In this document: positions 33,590-41,533 of the stretch, piece after piece
Layout: the number at the start of each line of letters is the position of its first letter
How positions within the stretch are numbered: position 1 is the first letter of the stretch
DNA from: Micromonosporaceae bacterium
GTDB taxonomy: Bacteria > Actinomycetota > Actinomycetes > Mycobacteriales > Micromonosporaceae
Length of the DNA stretch: 53,832 nucleotides
NCBI GenBank assembly: GCA_009377645.1
Contig: WHTQ01000024.1
Span: 1-53,832, forward strand
Direction: 5' to 3'
Notes under the pieces: generated by a model
Database searches by the model: none
Seen by the model: only the letters and a program-made list of their open reading frames with translations
Told to the model about the DNA's origin: nothing
Translations under genes and position numbers: made by a program

Positions 33590-35569
33590 ATGACGACACC
33601 GACGGTCACCCGGTACGGGGAGTGGGTCTCCCCGATCTCCGCCGAGGCGCTCACCACCGCCGCCCGCCGCCTCAGCTTCCCGACCATGGTCGGCGACCAG
33701 GTCTGGTGGGTGGAGGACCGCCCGGCCGAGGGCGGGCGCACGACCGTGCTGGTCCGCCGGGCCGACGGCCGGGTCGAGGAGTTGCTGCCGGCGCCGTGGA
33801 GCGCGCGTAGCCGGGTCCACGAGTACGGCGGGCGGGCGTTTCTGGCTCTGCCGGTTCCCGGTGGCCACGCCCTGCTGTTCGTCCACTTCGCCGACCAGCG
33901 GCTCTACCGGCTCGACCCCACCTCCACCCGGCCCCGGCCGCTCACCCCGGAGCCGGCCACCGACGGATCGCTGCGCTACGCCGACCTCGTACTGTCGCCG
34001 GGCGGTGCCGAGATCTGGTGCGTGCGGGAGCGGCACCGGGACGGCGACCTGGACCGGCACATCGTCACTGTCCCGACCGACGGGCGCGCCGCCACCGACC
34101 CGGCAGCCGTCCGGGAAGTGGTAGGCGGCAGCAGGTTCCTGGCCAACCCCCGGCTGTCCCCGGACGGTACCCGGGTGGCGTGGCTGGCCTGGGACCATCC
34201 GGCGATGCCGTGGGACGGCACCGAGCTGCGGGTGGGTGCCCTGTCCGACGGCCGGGTCACCGACTGGTCCACGGTGCTCGGCGGCCCGGCCGAGTCGGTA
34301 TTCCAGCCGGAGTGGGACGGCGACGACCACCTGGTAGCGGCCTCCGACCGCTCCGGCTGGTGGAATCTCTACCGGGTGCCGGCCGGCGGCGGGCAGCCGA
34401 CCCCGCTGCACCCGGCCGAGGAGGAGTTCGGCGTTCCACTGTGGCAGCTGGGCGCCGCGACCTGGGGGTGGCTGGGCGACGGCCGGCTGCTGTGCCTGCA
34501 CGGGACCGGGACCCAGCAGCTCGGCATCCTCGACCCGGCGACCGGCGCGCTGACCGACCTCGACCTGCCCTACCAGAGCTACGCCGGGATGGTCGCGGTC
34601 GACCGGGGCCGGGCGTTGGTGGTGGCCAGCGCCCCGAGCCGCCCGACCGCGGTCGTGCTCCTCGATCTGGGCACCGTCATGGTCGACGTGGTGCGGACCA
34701 CGGTGGACCCCGACACCCTGCCCGACCCGGCGTACCTGCCGGTGGCCGTTTCCACCACCCTGCCCGGCCCGGACGGCCGGGAGGTGCACGTTCACGTCTA
34801 CCCTCCCCGGAACCCGGAGCACACTGCGCCACCGGGCACCCTCCCCCCGTACGTGGTGTTCGTCCACGGTGGCCCGACGTCCCAGTCGCCGGCCGCGCTC
34901 GACCTGGCCAAGGCGTATCTGACCAGCCGCGGGATCGGGGTGCTGGACGTCAACTACGGCGGGTCGGCTGGGTACGGCCGGGCGTACCGGTGCCGGCTGA
35001 CCGGGCAGTGGGGGATCGTCGACGTCCAGGACGCGGCGGCGGCCGCGGCTGCGTTGGTGGAGCGCGGGGACGCCGACCCGGAGCGGCTGGCGATCCGGGG
35101 TGGCAGCGCCGGCGGCTGGACCACGCTGTGCGCCGTCACCGAGACGGACCAGTTCGCCGCCGGCACCTCCCTGTTCGGCGTCGCCGACGTGCGCCGGCTG
35201 GCGGCCACGACCCACGACTTCGAGTCCCGGTACGTCGAGATGCTGGTCGGTCCGGGGGCTACCGGCCCGGGCCCGGACCGCCGGTCGCCGCTGCCCCGGG
35301 CCGGGGCGACCCGGTGCCCGGTGCTGCTGCTACAGGGCGCCGACGACCCGATCGTGCCGGTGGAGCAGGCGGAGGCGTTCCGGGACGCACTGGCGGCCGC
35401 CGGGGTGCCACACGCACTGTTGGTCTTCCCGGGCGAGCATCACGGGTTCCGAAAGGCGGAGTCGATCGTGGCCGCGGCCGAGGCCGAGCTCTCGTTCTAC
35501 GGCCAGGTGATGGGCTTCATCCCGCCCGGCGTCCCGACACAGCCGTTGACCCGACCGGCCGCGATCTGA
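33590..35569 (+). CDS. S9 family prolyl oligopeptidase-type peptidase
   Basis: A 659-residue serine peptidase. An N-terminal beta-propeller (about 1-400, with repeats such as SPDGTRVAWLAW) guards a C-terminal alpha/beta hydrolase domain. The nucleophile is in GGSAGGW near residue 505, the Asp in GADDPIVP and the His in GEHHGFRK. Substrates are short peptides; no signal peptide is seen, so it is cytoplasmic. TACGAT at 33576-33581 would start transcription two bases before the ATG. Its 3' end overlaps the convergent regulator gene by 73 bases. It is probably not part of glycan synthesis. Confidence 0.9.
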   Translation: MTTPTVTRYGEWVSPISAEALTTAARRLSFPTMVGDQVWWVEDRPAEGGRTTVLVRRADGRVEELLPAPWSARSRVHEYGGRAFLALPVPGGHALLFVHFADQRLYRLDPTSTRPRPLTPEPATDGSLRYADLVLSPGGAEIWCVRERHRDGDLDRHIVTVPTDGRAATDPAAVREVVGGSRFLANPRLSPDGTRVAWLAWDHPAMPWDGTELRVGALSDGRVTDWSTVLGGPAESVFQPEWDGDDHLVAASDRSGWWNLYRVPAGGGQPTPLHPAEEEFGVPLWQLGAATWGWLGDGRLLCLHGTGTQQLGILDPATGALTDLDLPYQSYAGMVAVDRGRALVVASAPSRPTAVVLLDLGTVMVDVVRTTVDPDTLPDPAYLPVAVSTTLPGPDGREVHVHVYPPRNPEHTAPPGTLPPYVVFVHGGPTSQSPAALDLAKAYLTSRGIGVLDVNYGGSAGYGRAYRCRLTGQWGIVDVQDAAAAAAALVERGDADPERLAIRGGSAGGWTTLCAVTETDQFAAGTSLFGVADVRRLAATTHDFESRYVEMLVGPGATGPGPDRRSPLPRAGATRCPVLLLQGADDPIVPVEQAEAFRDALAAAGVPHALLVFPGEHHGFRKAESIVAAAEAELSFYGQVMGFIPPGVPTQPLTRPAAI

Positions 35570-36660
35570 CCGACCGCGATCTGACCGACCGCGATCTGAC
35601 CGACCGGGGCCCGGCCTGGTGCGACCGGGCCGGGGCGCTGACCGCCCCCCGCCTGACCCGGGTCGGCCGCCGCTCGCGCGCTGGCCATCAGCAGCTTCGA
35701 GATCTCGGTCCAGACACGGGCGCAGCCGGCGGCGAACTCCGCCACCTGGTACGCGGAGTGGGGCGGCACGGAGCCGATGATCCGGGACCGGTCGTCCAGC
35801 TCGACCAGGTGCGCGTGGAGCCAGCGGACCATCGCGCGGCCCCGCTCGGAGTAGCGCAGTGCCGGGTCCTGCCGTAGCGCCGACAGGATCGTGGCCGGAT
35901 CCCGGGTGCCCGGTAGCCGCCCGGCACCGTTCGCGGCACCGTTCGCGGCACCGGTTTTTGCGCTGCTCCCGGCGCCGTTCTCCGCGGCCGGCCGACCGGT
36001 CCGCGCGAACCGGCCCTGCGGCACCGGATCGGCGCCCTCGGCCAGCCGACGCCGGACGTCCCGGACCGTCCCGACCGACACGCCGGTCAGCCGGGCGATC
36101 TCGCGCAGCGACGCGTCCGGCCGCTGCGCGATCAGCCTGGCCGCGTACCGGCGCGCGTTCGAGGTGTCCAACGGCCGCCGCTTCCCGTCCCGGCCAACCC
36201 GGGCGGTCGACCGCGCGGCGTCGTCGGTCGCCTCGCTGCGGATCGTCCGGATGGTGGCTGCGGCCAACCCGGTCGCCGCGGCGATCGCCCGGTCCGACCA
36301 CTCCGGATAGCTGGCCAGGACCCGCTCCGCCGCCGCCCGCCGGTCCGCTGGCGTGAGTGGGAGCCCATGCCTAACGTTCGCCGAGACCGCCTTGACGAAC
36401 GCGGCCGCCGGGTCGCCCTCGAAGAACACCGCCTCGATCGAGGTCTCCCCGCGCAACCGCGCCGCCCACACCCGGTGCATCCCGTCCAGCACCTGCATCG
36501 TCTGCCGGTGCACGAGGATCGGCGGCAGCGCCGCCCCGGCGCCGGCGAGCAGCCGGGCGTGCAGTTCGTTCTCACCCGCCAGCCGGGGTGATCCGTCCAG
36601 CCGGAGCGAGTCGATCGGGAGCTGGACCGGCTGCGGTGACGACGGAACCTCTGCGGACAT
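35497..36660 (-). CDS. StrR-like ParB-fold transcriptional regulator
   Basis: A 387-residue regulator of the StrR/NovG type. A ParB-like N-terminal domain (QLPIDSLRLDGSPRLAGEN, then VLDGMHRVWAARLRG near residue 67) is followed by two helix-turn-helix-like parts (about 115-140 and 175-200, LREIARLTGVSVGTVRDVRR). The C terminus is low complexity with VGQIAVGQIAVGQIA. StrR-type proteins activate sugar and antibiotic clusters, so this is the best candidate regulator for the glycan or rhamnose genes. ATG 36660 is supported by GGGGAAGG upstream. The classical StrR site was not seen in the window. Confidence 0.8.
   Translation of the reverse strand: MSAEVPSSPQPVQLPIDSLRLDGSPRLAGENELHARLLAGAGAALPPILVHRQTMQVLDGMHRVWAARLRGETSIEAVFFEGDPAAAFVKAVSANVRHGLPLTPADRRAAAERVLASYPEWSDRAIAAATGLAAATIRTIRSEATDDAARSTARVGRDGKRRPLDTSNARRYAARLIAQRPDASLREIARLTGVSVGTVRDVRRRLAEGADPVPQGRFARTGRPAAENGAGSSAKTGAANGAANGAGRLPGTRDPATILSALRQDPALRYSERGRAMVRWLHAHLVELDDRSRIIGSVPPHSAYQVAEFAAGCARVWTEISKLLMASARAAADPGQAGGGQRPGPVAPGRAPVGQIAVGQIAVGQIAAGRVNGCVGTPGGMKPITWP
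35561..35605. repeat. Three perfect 15-bp tandem repeats in a convergent gene overlap
   Basis: GCGATCTGACCGACC occurs at 35561-35575, 35576-35590 and 35591-35605. The plus-strand peptidase stop (35567-35569) lies in the first unit, while the minus-strand regulator reads through all three as VGQIA units. The unit is a multiple of three, so copy-number change keeps the regulator in frame. Confidence 0.9.
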
Positions 36661-36815
36661 ACCGACCTTCCCCTGGGCTTGGACGAGCAAGCCTTTAGAG
36701 TGTCGGAGCCCGCTGCCCGTTCACTGTCGTCTCGCTGTCATCTCACCTCGCTGCCCATTCATCCGGCGCGCTTGCCGGTGCCGCCCGAACCGAAGACACC
36801 CACGGAGATGTTAGG

Positions 36816-37682
36816 TCAGGCGTCGCGGACAGCGGTGGCGACCGCGGTGGCACCGGCCCGGCCGAGCGTGATCGTGTAGTGGTTCGCACCCTCCACCGTG
36901 GACTCGGACACGTCCGGCAGCCAGCGGGACGGCCAGCCGGGCGGGTAGAGCGGCTGGTCCGGCCGGTCCAGCATCCCGCGCGCGGCCCGCAGGAACACCG
37001 CCGGCACCCCGAGCGGAGCGGCGACCGTGTCGCCGCTCGGGAACAGCTCCCGGGCGTCCTGCACCGCCACCTCCGGCCGGCAGGCCGCGCGCAGCTGCGG
37101 CTCCACCCCGACCAGGTCATAGTCGACGTACGCGGTCATCGCCGGCGACCAGTCCGCGAACGACGGGTGCGCCCGCCAGAACTCATGGACCGCGGCCCGG
37201 TCTGGGAAGGTCATCGACAGCCGGGCGAACGCCGGCCCGAGCACCTGCCCGACCACCTCCGCCACGCCGGCCTGGCCGAGCCCGTCCGGCACCGGGAACG
37301 GGGCGCCACCGTCCACCAGCACCACCCGGGACCAGCGCTCCGGGTGCTCGCGTACCGCCTGGACCGCGACGAAGCCGCCCATCGAGTGGCCGACCAGGAT
37401 CGCCGGGCCACCGCCGAACGCCTCCACCACCGCGGCCAGGTCCGCCGCGTGCGCGGCCATCCCGTACGGCGGTGGAAGGTCCCGGCTGCCGCCCCGCCCG
37501 CGCAGGTCCGGGGCGACGAACCGGTGGTCCCGGCCGACCTCCGGGCCGACCAGCACCCAGGCCTGGTGGGTGCCGGTGAGGCCGTGGGCCGCCACCACCA
37601 GCGGGCCGGCCTCGCCCCACACCCCGACCGTCAGCTCACCGCCGGAGACCGGGACCGCCGCCCGCGCGTATCGAGTAGCCAT
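36816..37682 (-). CDS. Alpha/beta hydrolase
   Basis: A 288-residue hydrolase with the nucleophile elbow GHSMGGF near residue 98, the oxyanion region AAHGLTGTHQAW and a late GANHYT carrying the likely catalytic His. Such enzymes cleave esters, lactones or epoxides; the substrate is not deducible. The ATG overlaps the rfbC stop by one base (TGATG), so it is coupled to rhamnose synthesis. That makes a role in glycan or precursor deacylation possible but unproven. Confidence 0.84.
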   Translation of the reverse strand: MATRYARAAVPVSGGELTVGVWGEAGPLVVAAHGLTGTHQAWVLVGPEVGRDHRFVAPDLRGRGGSRDLPPPYGMAAHAADLAAVVEAFGGGPAILVGHSMGGFVAVQAVREHPERWSRVVLVDGGAPFPVPDGLGQAGVAEVVGQVLGPAFARLSMTFPDRAAVHEFWRAHPSFADWSPAMTAYVDYDLVGVEPQLRAACRPEVAVQDARELFPSGDTVAAPLGVPAVFLRAARGMLDRPDQPLYPPGWPSRWLPDVSESTVEGANHYTITLGRAGATAVATAVRDA

Positions 37683-38260
37683 CACACCGCACGATACCGC
37701 GCCTGGCAGGTCCGGTGGTCCGGCAGCGGCGCGTCCCGCAGCGCCGGGGCGGCGGCGTCCCGTTCGGACAGCACCGGATCGTCAACCGGCCAGTCGATGG
37801 CCAGCTCCGGGTCGAGCGGGTGCACCGTATGCTCGGCCGCCGGCTGGTAGACAGTGGAGCACAGGTACGCGAGGGTGGCGTCGTCGGTCAGCGCACACAC
37901 CCCGTGCCCGAGCCCCTCGGCCAGGAACACCGCGCGCCGGTCCGTGTCGTCCAGCCGGACCGCGTCCCACCGGCCGAAGCTGGGCGAGCCCCGCCGCAGG
38001 TCCACCACCACGTCCAGCACCGCGCCCCGCACACAGGTGACATACTTCGCCTGGCCGGGCGGCACGTCCGCGTAGTGGATGCCACGCACCACCCCGCGCG
38101 CCGAGACCGACAGGTTCGCCTGGGCGGTCTGGAACCGGTGTCCGGTCAGCGCACCGAGCCGGTCCGCCCGGAACCACTCCAGGAACCTGCCCCGCCGGTC
38201 GCCGTGCTGCTCCGGGGTGACCTCCCAGGCACCGTCGATGGCCAGCCGGCGCACCCTCAC
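37682..38260 (-). CDS. rfbC: dTDP-4-dehydrorhamnose 3,5-epimerase
   Basis: A 192-residue cupin of the RmlC family, close to the usual size. [19 protein letters not shown] near residue 54 holds the catalytic His, and [16 protein letters not shown] follows. It converts dTDP-4-keto-6-deoxyglucose to the 4-keto-rhamnose form, step three of dTDP-L-rhamnose synthesis. The GTG start overlaps the rfbA stop (GTGA), so rfbA-rfbC-hydrolase form one operon. Confidence 0.93.
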   Translation of the reverse strand: MRVRRLAIDGAWEVTPEQHGDRRGRFLEWFRADRLGALTGHRFQTAQANLSVSARGVVRGIHYADVPPGQAKYVTCVRGAVLDVVVDLRRGSPSFGRWDAVRLDDTDRRAVFLAEGLGHGVCALTDDATLAYLCSTVYQPAAEHTVHPLDPELAIDWPVDDPVLSERDAAAPALRDAPLPDHRTCQARYRAV

Positions 38261-39141
38261 CGGGCGGCCTCCGGACCGTCCCACTCCAGCAGCCGCAGCA
38301 GGTAGTCGCCGTAGCCGCTGCGGCACAACGGTTGCGCCAGTGCCCGTAGCGCGTCGTCGTCGATCAGGCCGGCCCGCCACGCGGCCTCCTCCACGCAGCC
38401 GATCTTGAAGCCCTGCCGCTCCTCGATCACCCGGACGTACTCCGCCGCCGCCACCAGCGACCCGAACGTGCCGGTGTCCAGCCAGGCGGTGCCCCGGTCC
38501 AGCACCTCCACCCGCAGCCGGCCCTGCCGCAGGTAGGCGTCGTTCACCGCGGTGATCTCCAGCTCGCCGCGGGCCGACGGCCGGAGCTCGGCGGCCAGCT
38601 TGACCACCTCGGCGTCGTAGAAGTAGAGGCCGGGTACGGCGTACCGGGACTTCGGCCGGGTCGGCTTCTCCTCGATGCTGCGCACCGTCCCGTCGGCGCC
38701 GAACTCCACCACGCCGTAGTCCTGCGGGTTGGCTACCGGGTACGCGAACACCAGGCCCCCGGTCGGGTCGGTGTGCGCGCGCAGCTGGCGGCCCAGCCGG
38801 GCACCGTGGAAGATGTTGTCCCCCAGGATCAGCGCGGCCGGACCGCTGGCCAGGAAGTCGGCGGCGATCACGAACGCCTGCGCGATCCCTTCCGGGCGCG
38901 GCTGCGCCGCGTACTCCAGCCGCAGCCCCCACTGGCGGCCGTCGGCGAGCAGCCGCCGGAACTGCGGCTGGTCCTCCGGCGTGGTGATCACCAGGATGTC
39001 GGTTATCCCCGCCATGACCAAGGTGGACAGCGGGTAGTAGACCATCGGCTTGTCGAACACCGGCATCAGCTGCTTGGAGACCGCTTGCGTGATCGGCCAT
39101 AGCCGAGACCCGGTGCCACCGGCCAGCAACACTCCCCGCAC
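38257..39141 (-). CDS. rfbA: Glucose-1-phosphate thymidylyltransferase
   Basis: A 294-residue enzyme, the normal length for RmlA. The N-terminal signature [14 protein letters not shown] and later [19 protein letters not shown] and [10 protein letters not shown] are classic. It makes dTDP-glucose from dTTP and glucose-1-phosphate, the first step of dTDP-rhamnose synthesis. It is divergent from rfbB across a 102-base region with operator copy D in its centre. Confidence 0.95.
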   Translation of the reverse strand: MRGVLLAGGTGSRLWPITQAVSKQLMPVFDKPMVYYPLSTLVMAGITDILVITTPEDQPQFRRLLADGRQWGLRLEYAAQPRPEGIAQAFVIAADFLASGPAALILGDNIFHGARLGRQLRAHTDPTGGLVFAYPVANPQDYGVVEFGADGTVRSIEEKPTRPKSRYAVPGLYFYDAEVVKLAAELRPSARGELEITAVNDAYLRQGRLRVEVLDRGTAWLDTGTFGSLVAAAEYVRVIEERQGFKIGCVEEAAWRAGLIDDDALRALAQPLCRSGYGDYLLRLLEWDGPEAAR

Positions 39142-39180
39142 CCGGGAAGCCTAGCCCCGGCCCGACCCGCGGCACGGCTG

Positions 39181-39200
39181 CTGTCGGAAACCCGACTCGG
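39181..39200 (+). promoter_or_regulatory. Candidate shared operator, copy D
   Basis: CTGTCGGAAACCCGACTCGG lies midway between the divergent rfbA and rfbB starts, 40 and 44 bases from them. It matches copy A at 15 of 18 bases and shares GAAACCCGAC with copy B. Confidence 0.5.
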
Positions 39201-39230
39201 GCGGCCGGGCCCGGCCGCCGGTCACCCGCC

Positions 39231-39244
39231 TACACTGCGGGTCA
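39231..39244 (+). promoter_or_regulatory. Putative -10 element giving a near-leaderless rfbB transcript
   Basis: TACACT (39231-39236) places the expected start of transcription at 39243, one base before the ATG of rfbB. No consensus -35 is visible; operator copy D ends 30 bases before the hexamer, which would suit an activator site. Confidence 0.45.
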
Positions 39245-40221
39245 TGAGGGTGCTGGTCACTGGCGGGGCGGGGTTCATCGGCTCGCACTATGTCCGGACG
39301 CTGCTGACCGACCCCTCCTCGGACGTGACCCGGGTCACGGTGCTGGACAAGCTCACCTACGCCGGCAACCGCGCCAACCTCGACCCGGTCGCCGGCGAGC
39401 CCCGGCTGCGGCTGGTGGTCGGCGACATCTGCGACGCCGGGCTGGTCGACTCGGTGCTGGCCGGCCACGACCTGGTGGTGCACTTCGCGGCTGAGTCGCA
39501 TGTGGACCGGTCGATCGACGGTGCGGCGCCGTTCGTGCAGACCAACGTGCTGGGTACGCAGGTGCTGCTGGACGCGGCGCTGCGGCACGACCTGGACCGG
39601 TTCGTGCACGTGTCCACGGACGAGGTCTACGGGTCGATCGAGACCGGCGCCTGGGCCGAGGACCAGCCGGTCGCGCCCCGCTCGCCGTACTCGGCCGCCA
39701 AGGCCGGCTCCGACCTGCTGGCGCTGTCCTACCACCGCACCCACGGCCTGCCGGTGATGGTGACCCGCTGCTCCAACAACTACGGGCCGTACCAGTTCCC
39801 GGAGAAGGTCATCCCGCTGTTCGTGACCAACCTGCTGGACGGCCGGCCGGTGCCGCTCTACGGCGACGGCGGCAACCTGCGGGACTGGTTGCATGTGGAC
39901 GACCACTGCGCCGGGGTGCGGCTGGTGGCCCGGCACGGCCGGCCGGGCGAGGTCTACCACATCGGTGGCGGCACCGAGCTGACCAACAAGGAGCTGACCG
40001 GCCGGCTGCTGGAGGCGTGCGGCGCCGGCTGGGAGATGGTCGAGCAGGTCGTCGACCGGAAGGGCCACGACCGCCGGTACGCCCTGGACATCACGAAGAT
40101 CTCCCGGGAGCTGGGGTACGCGCCGCGGGTCGACTTCACCGACGGGCTGGCCGCCACCGTCGCGTGGTATCGGGAGAACCGGAGCTGGTGGGAGCCGCTG
40201 CGGGCTCGCACCGCCCGATGA
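39244..40221 (+). CDS. rfbB: dTDP-glucose 4,6-dehydratase
   Basis: A 325-residue extended SDR. It shows VTGGAGFIGSHYVR, the STDEVYGS motif near residue 123 and the SPYSAAKAGSDLL Tyr-Lys pair, followed by TRCSNNYGPYQFPEK. All are diagnostic for RmlB, which makes dTDP-4-keto-6-deoxyglucose. It overlaps rfbD by four bases (ATGA). Together with rfbA and rfbC it completes the pathway up to the reductase. Confidence 0.95.
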   Translation: MRVLVTGGAGFIGSHYVRTLLTDPSSDVTRVTVLDKLTYAGNRANLDPVAGEPRLRLVVGDICDAGLVDSVLAGHDLVVHFAAESHVDRSIDGAAPFVQTNVLGTQVLLDAALRHDLDRFVHVSTDEVYGSIETGAWAEDQPVAPRSPYSAAKAGSDLLALSYHRTHGLPVMVTRCSNNYGPYQFPEKVIPLFVTNLLDGRPVPLYGDGGNLRDWLHVDDHCAGVRLVARHGRPGEVYHIGGGTELTNKELTGRLLEACGAGWEMVEQVVDRKGHDRRYALDITKISRELGYAPRVDFTDGLAATVAWYRENRSWWEPLRARTAR

Positions 40222-41084
40222 CCCGCTGGCTGGTGACCGGCGCCGGCGGGATGCTCGGCCACGCCCTCGTGTCCACGCTGGAGGGCGTCGGCAAGGTAAC
40301 CGCCGCCGACCGAGCCACACTGGACATCACCGACCCGGCCGCGGTGGCCGCCGCGGTCGCCGGGCACGACATCGTGGTCAACGCGGCCGCCTGGACCGAT
40401 GTGGATGGTGCGGAGGCGGCCGAGGAGTCGGCCACGGCGGTGAACGGGCACGCGGTGGCCGGCCTGGCCCGGGCGTGCGCGGCCAGCGGGGCGGTGCTGC
40501 TGCAGATCTCGACCGACTACGTGTTCGGCGGCACCGCCCGCACCCCGTACCCGGAGACCGCCCCGACCAACCCCATCAACGCGTACGGGCGCGGCAAGCT
40601 GGTCGGTGAGCAGGCGGTCGCCGCGATCCTGCCGCGCACCGGGTATGTGGTGCGCACCGGCTGGCTTTACGGTGCGCACGGCGGCAGCTTCGTGGCGACC
40701 GTGCTGCGGTTGGCGGCGCAGCGCCCGACCCTGGACGTGGTCGACGACCAGCACGGCCAGCCGACCTGGACCCGGGCGCTGGCCGAGCAGTTGGCGGCGC
40801 TGGGGGCGGCCGCGGTGCGGGGGGCCGCCCCGGCCGGGGTCTACCACGGCACGGCCAGCGGCCAGACCAGCTGGTTCGGGCTGGCCCGGGCGGTGCTCGC
40901 CGGCACCGGCCAGGACCCGGACCGGGTCCGCCCGACCAGCTCGGCGGCGTTCCCGCGCCCGGCTCCCCGCCCGGCGTACAGCGTGCTCGGGCATGACCGG
41001 TGGCCGGCGGCCGGCGTCCCATCGCAGCCGCCCTGGCAGGCGCAGCTGGCCGAGGCGCTGCGAACCGAGCCACCGTCTGTCTAG
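40218..41084 (+). CDS. rfbD: dTDP-4-dehydrorhamnose reductase
   Basis: A 288-residue SDR of the RmlD family. WLVTGAGGMLGHAL at the N terminus, STDYVFGG near residue 98 and AYGRGKLVGEQ around the catalytic Tyr-Lys match. It uses NAD(P)H to finish dTDP-L-rhamnose, the donor for rhamnosyltransferases such as the one suggested at 29622-30569. The start ATG overlaps the rfbB stop. Confidence 0.94.
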   Translation: MTRWLVTGAGGMLGHALVSTLEGVGKVTAADRATLDITDPAAVAAAVAGHDIVVNAAAWTDVDGAEAAEESATAVNGHAVAGLARACAASGAVLLQISTDYVFGGTARTPYPETAPTNPINAYGRGKLVGEQAVAAILPRTGYVVRTGWLYGAHGGSFVATVLRLAAQRPTLDVVDDQHGQPTWTRALAEQLAALGAAAVRGAAPAGVYHGTASGQTSWFGLARAVLAGTGQDPDRVRPTSSAAFPRPAPRPAYSVLGHDRWPAAGVPSQPPWQAQLAEALRTEPPSV

Positions 41085-41094
41085 AATGACTTTT

Positions 41095-41466
41095 ATGCAC
41101 GTTTTCCTGTGGATCCTTCAGATCCTGCTCGCGCTGATCTTCGCAGGCTCCGGTCTGCTGAAGCTGACCCAGCCGAAGCAGAAGCTGGCCGCGAGCATGG
41201 CCTGGGTGGAGGACTTCCCCGCCGACCGGGTGAAGCTGATCGGTGGGCTGGAGGTGCTCGCCGCGATCGGGCTGATCCTGCCCGGGTGGACCGGCATCCT
41301 GACCTGGCTGACCCCACTGGCCGCCACCGGGCTGGTGATCCTGATGGTGCTGGCCGGCCAGACCCACCGCCGCCGGCAGGAGAGCCAGGCGCTCCCGATC
41401 GTGATCGGGCTCGGCCTGGTCGCGGCGTTCGTGGCGATCTTCCGGTTCGGCCCGTTCTCCTGGTAA
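41095..41466 (+). CDS. DoxX-family small membrane protein
   Basis: A 123-residue protein with four hydrophobic segments (about 3-21, 47-65, 70-87 and 98-116) and the DoxX-type opening LLALIFAGSGLLKLTQP. Members are linked to redox or quinone functions without firm assignment. ATG 41095 is preferred because TAGAAT (41082-41087) overlapping the rfbD stop would start transcription at 41094; ATG 41086 would add three residues. Confidence 0.78.
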   Translation: MHVFLWILQILLALIFAGSGLLKLTQPKQKLAASMAWVEDFPADRVKLIGGLEVLAAIGLILPGWTGILTWLTPLAATGLVILMVLAGQTHRRRQESQALPIVIGLGLVAAFVAIFRFGPFSW

Positions 41467-41504
41467 ACCGCCCGGGTGACCGCCGGGGGGTGAGGAGCTG
41501 TGAT

Positions 41505-41520
41505 CTCGGTTACCCGTCAG
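41505..41520. promoter_or_regulatory. Weaker copy E of the shared motif
   Basis: The minus strand reads CTGACGGGTAACCGAG, which matches copy A at 13 of 16 bases. It lies directly upstream of the probable -10 of the aldehyde dehydrogenase gene. It is outside the glycan block and may be chance. Confidence 0.25.
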
Positions 41521-41533
41521 TAGACTCGGTCTA
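41521..41533 (+). promoter_or_regulatory. Putative -10 element giving a leaderless aldehyde dehydrogenase mRNA
   Basis: TAGACT (41521-41526) puts +1 at 41533, the A of the ATG. CTGTGA at 41498-41503 is a weak -35. No ribosome binding site precedes the ATG. Confidence 0.45.

Noticed and set aside
36661-36815. Classical StrR operator (GTTCGACTG half-sites) upstream of the StrR-like gene
   Set aside because: No such half-site pair was found; only a weak partial match to the shared motif (GTGTCGGAGCCCG) is present.
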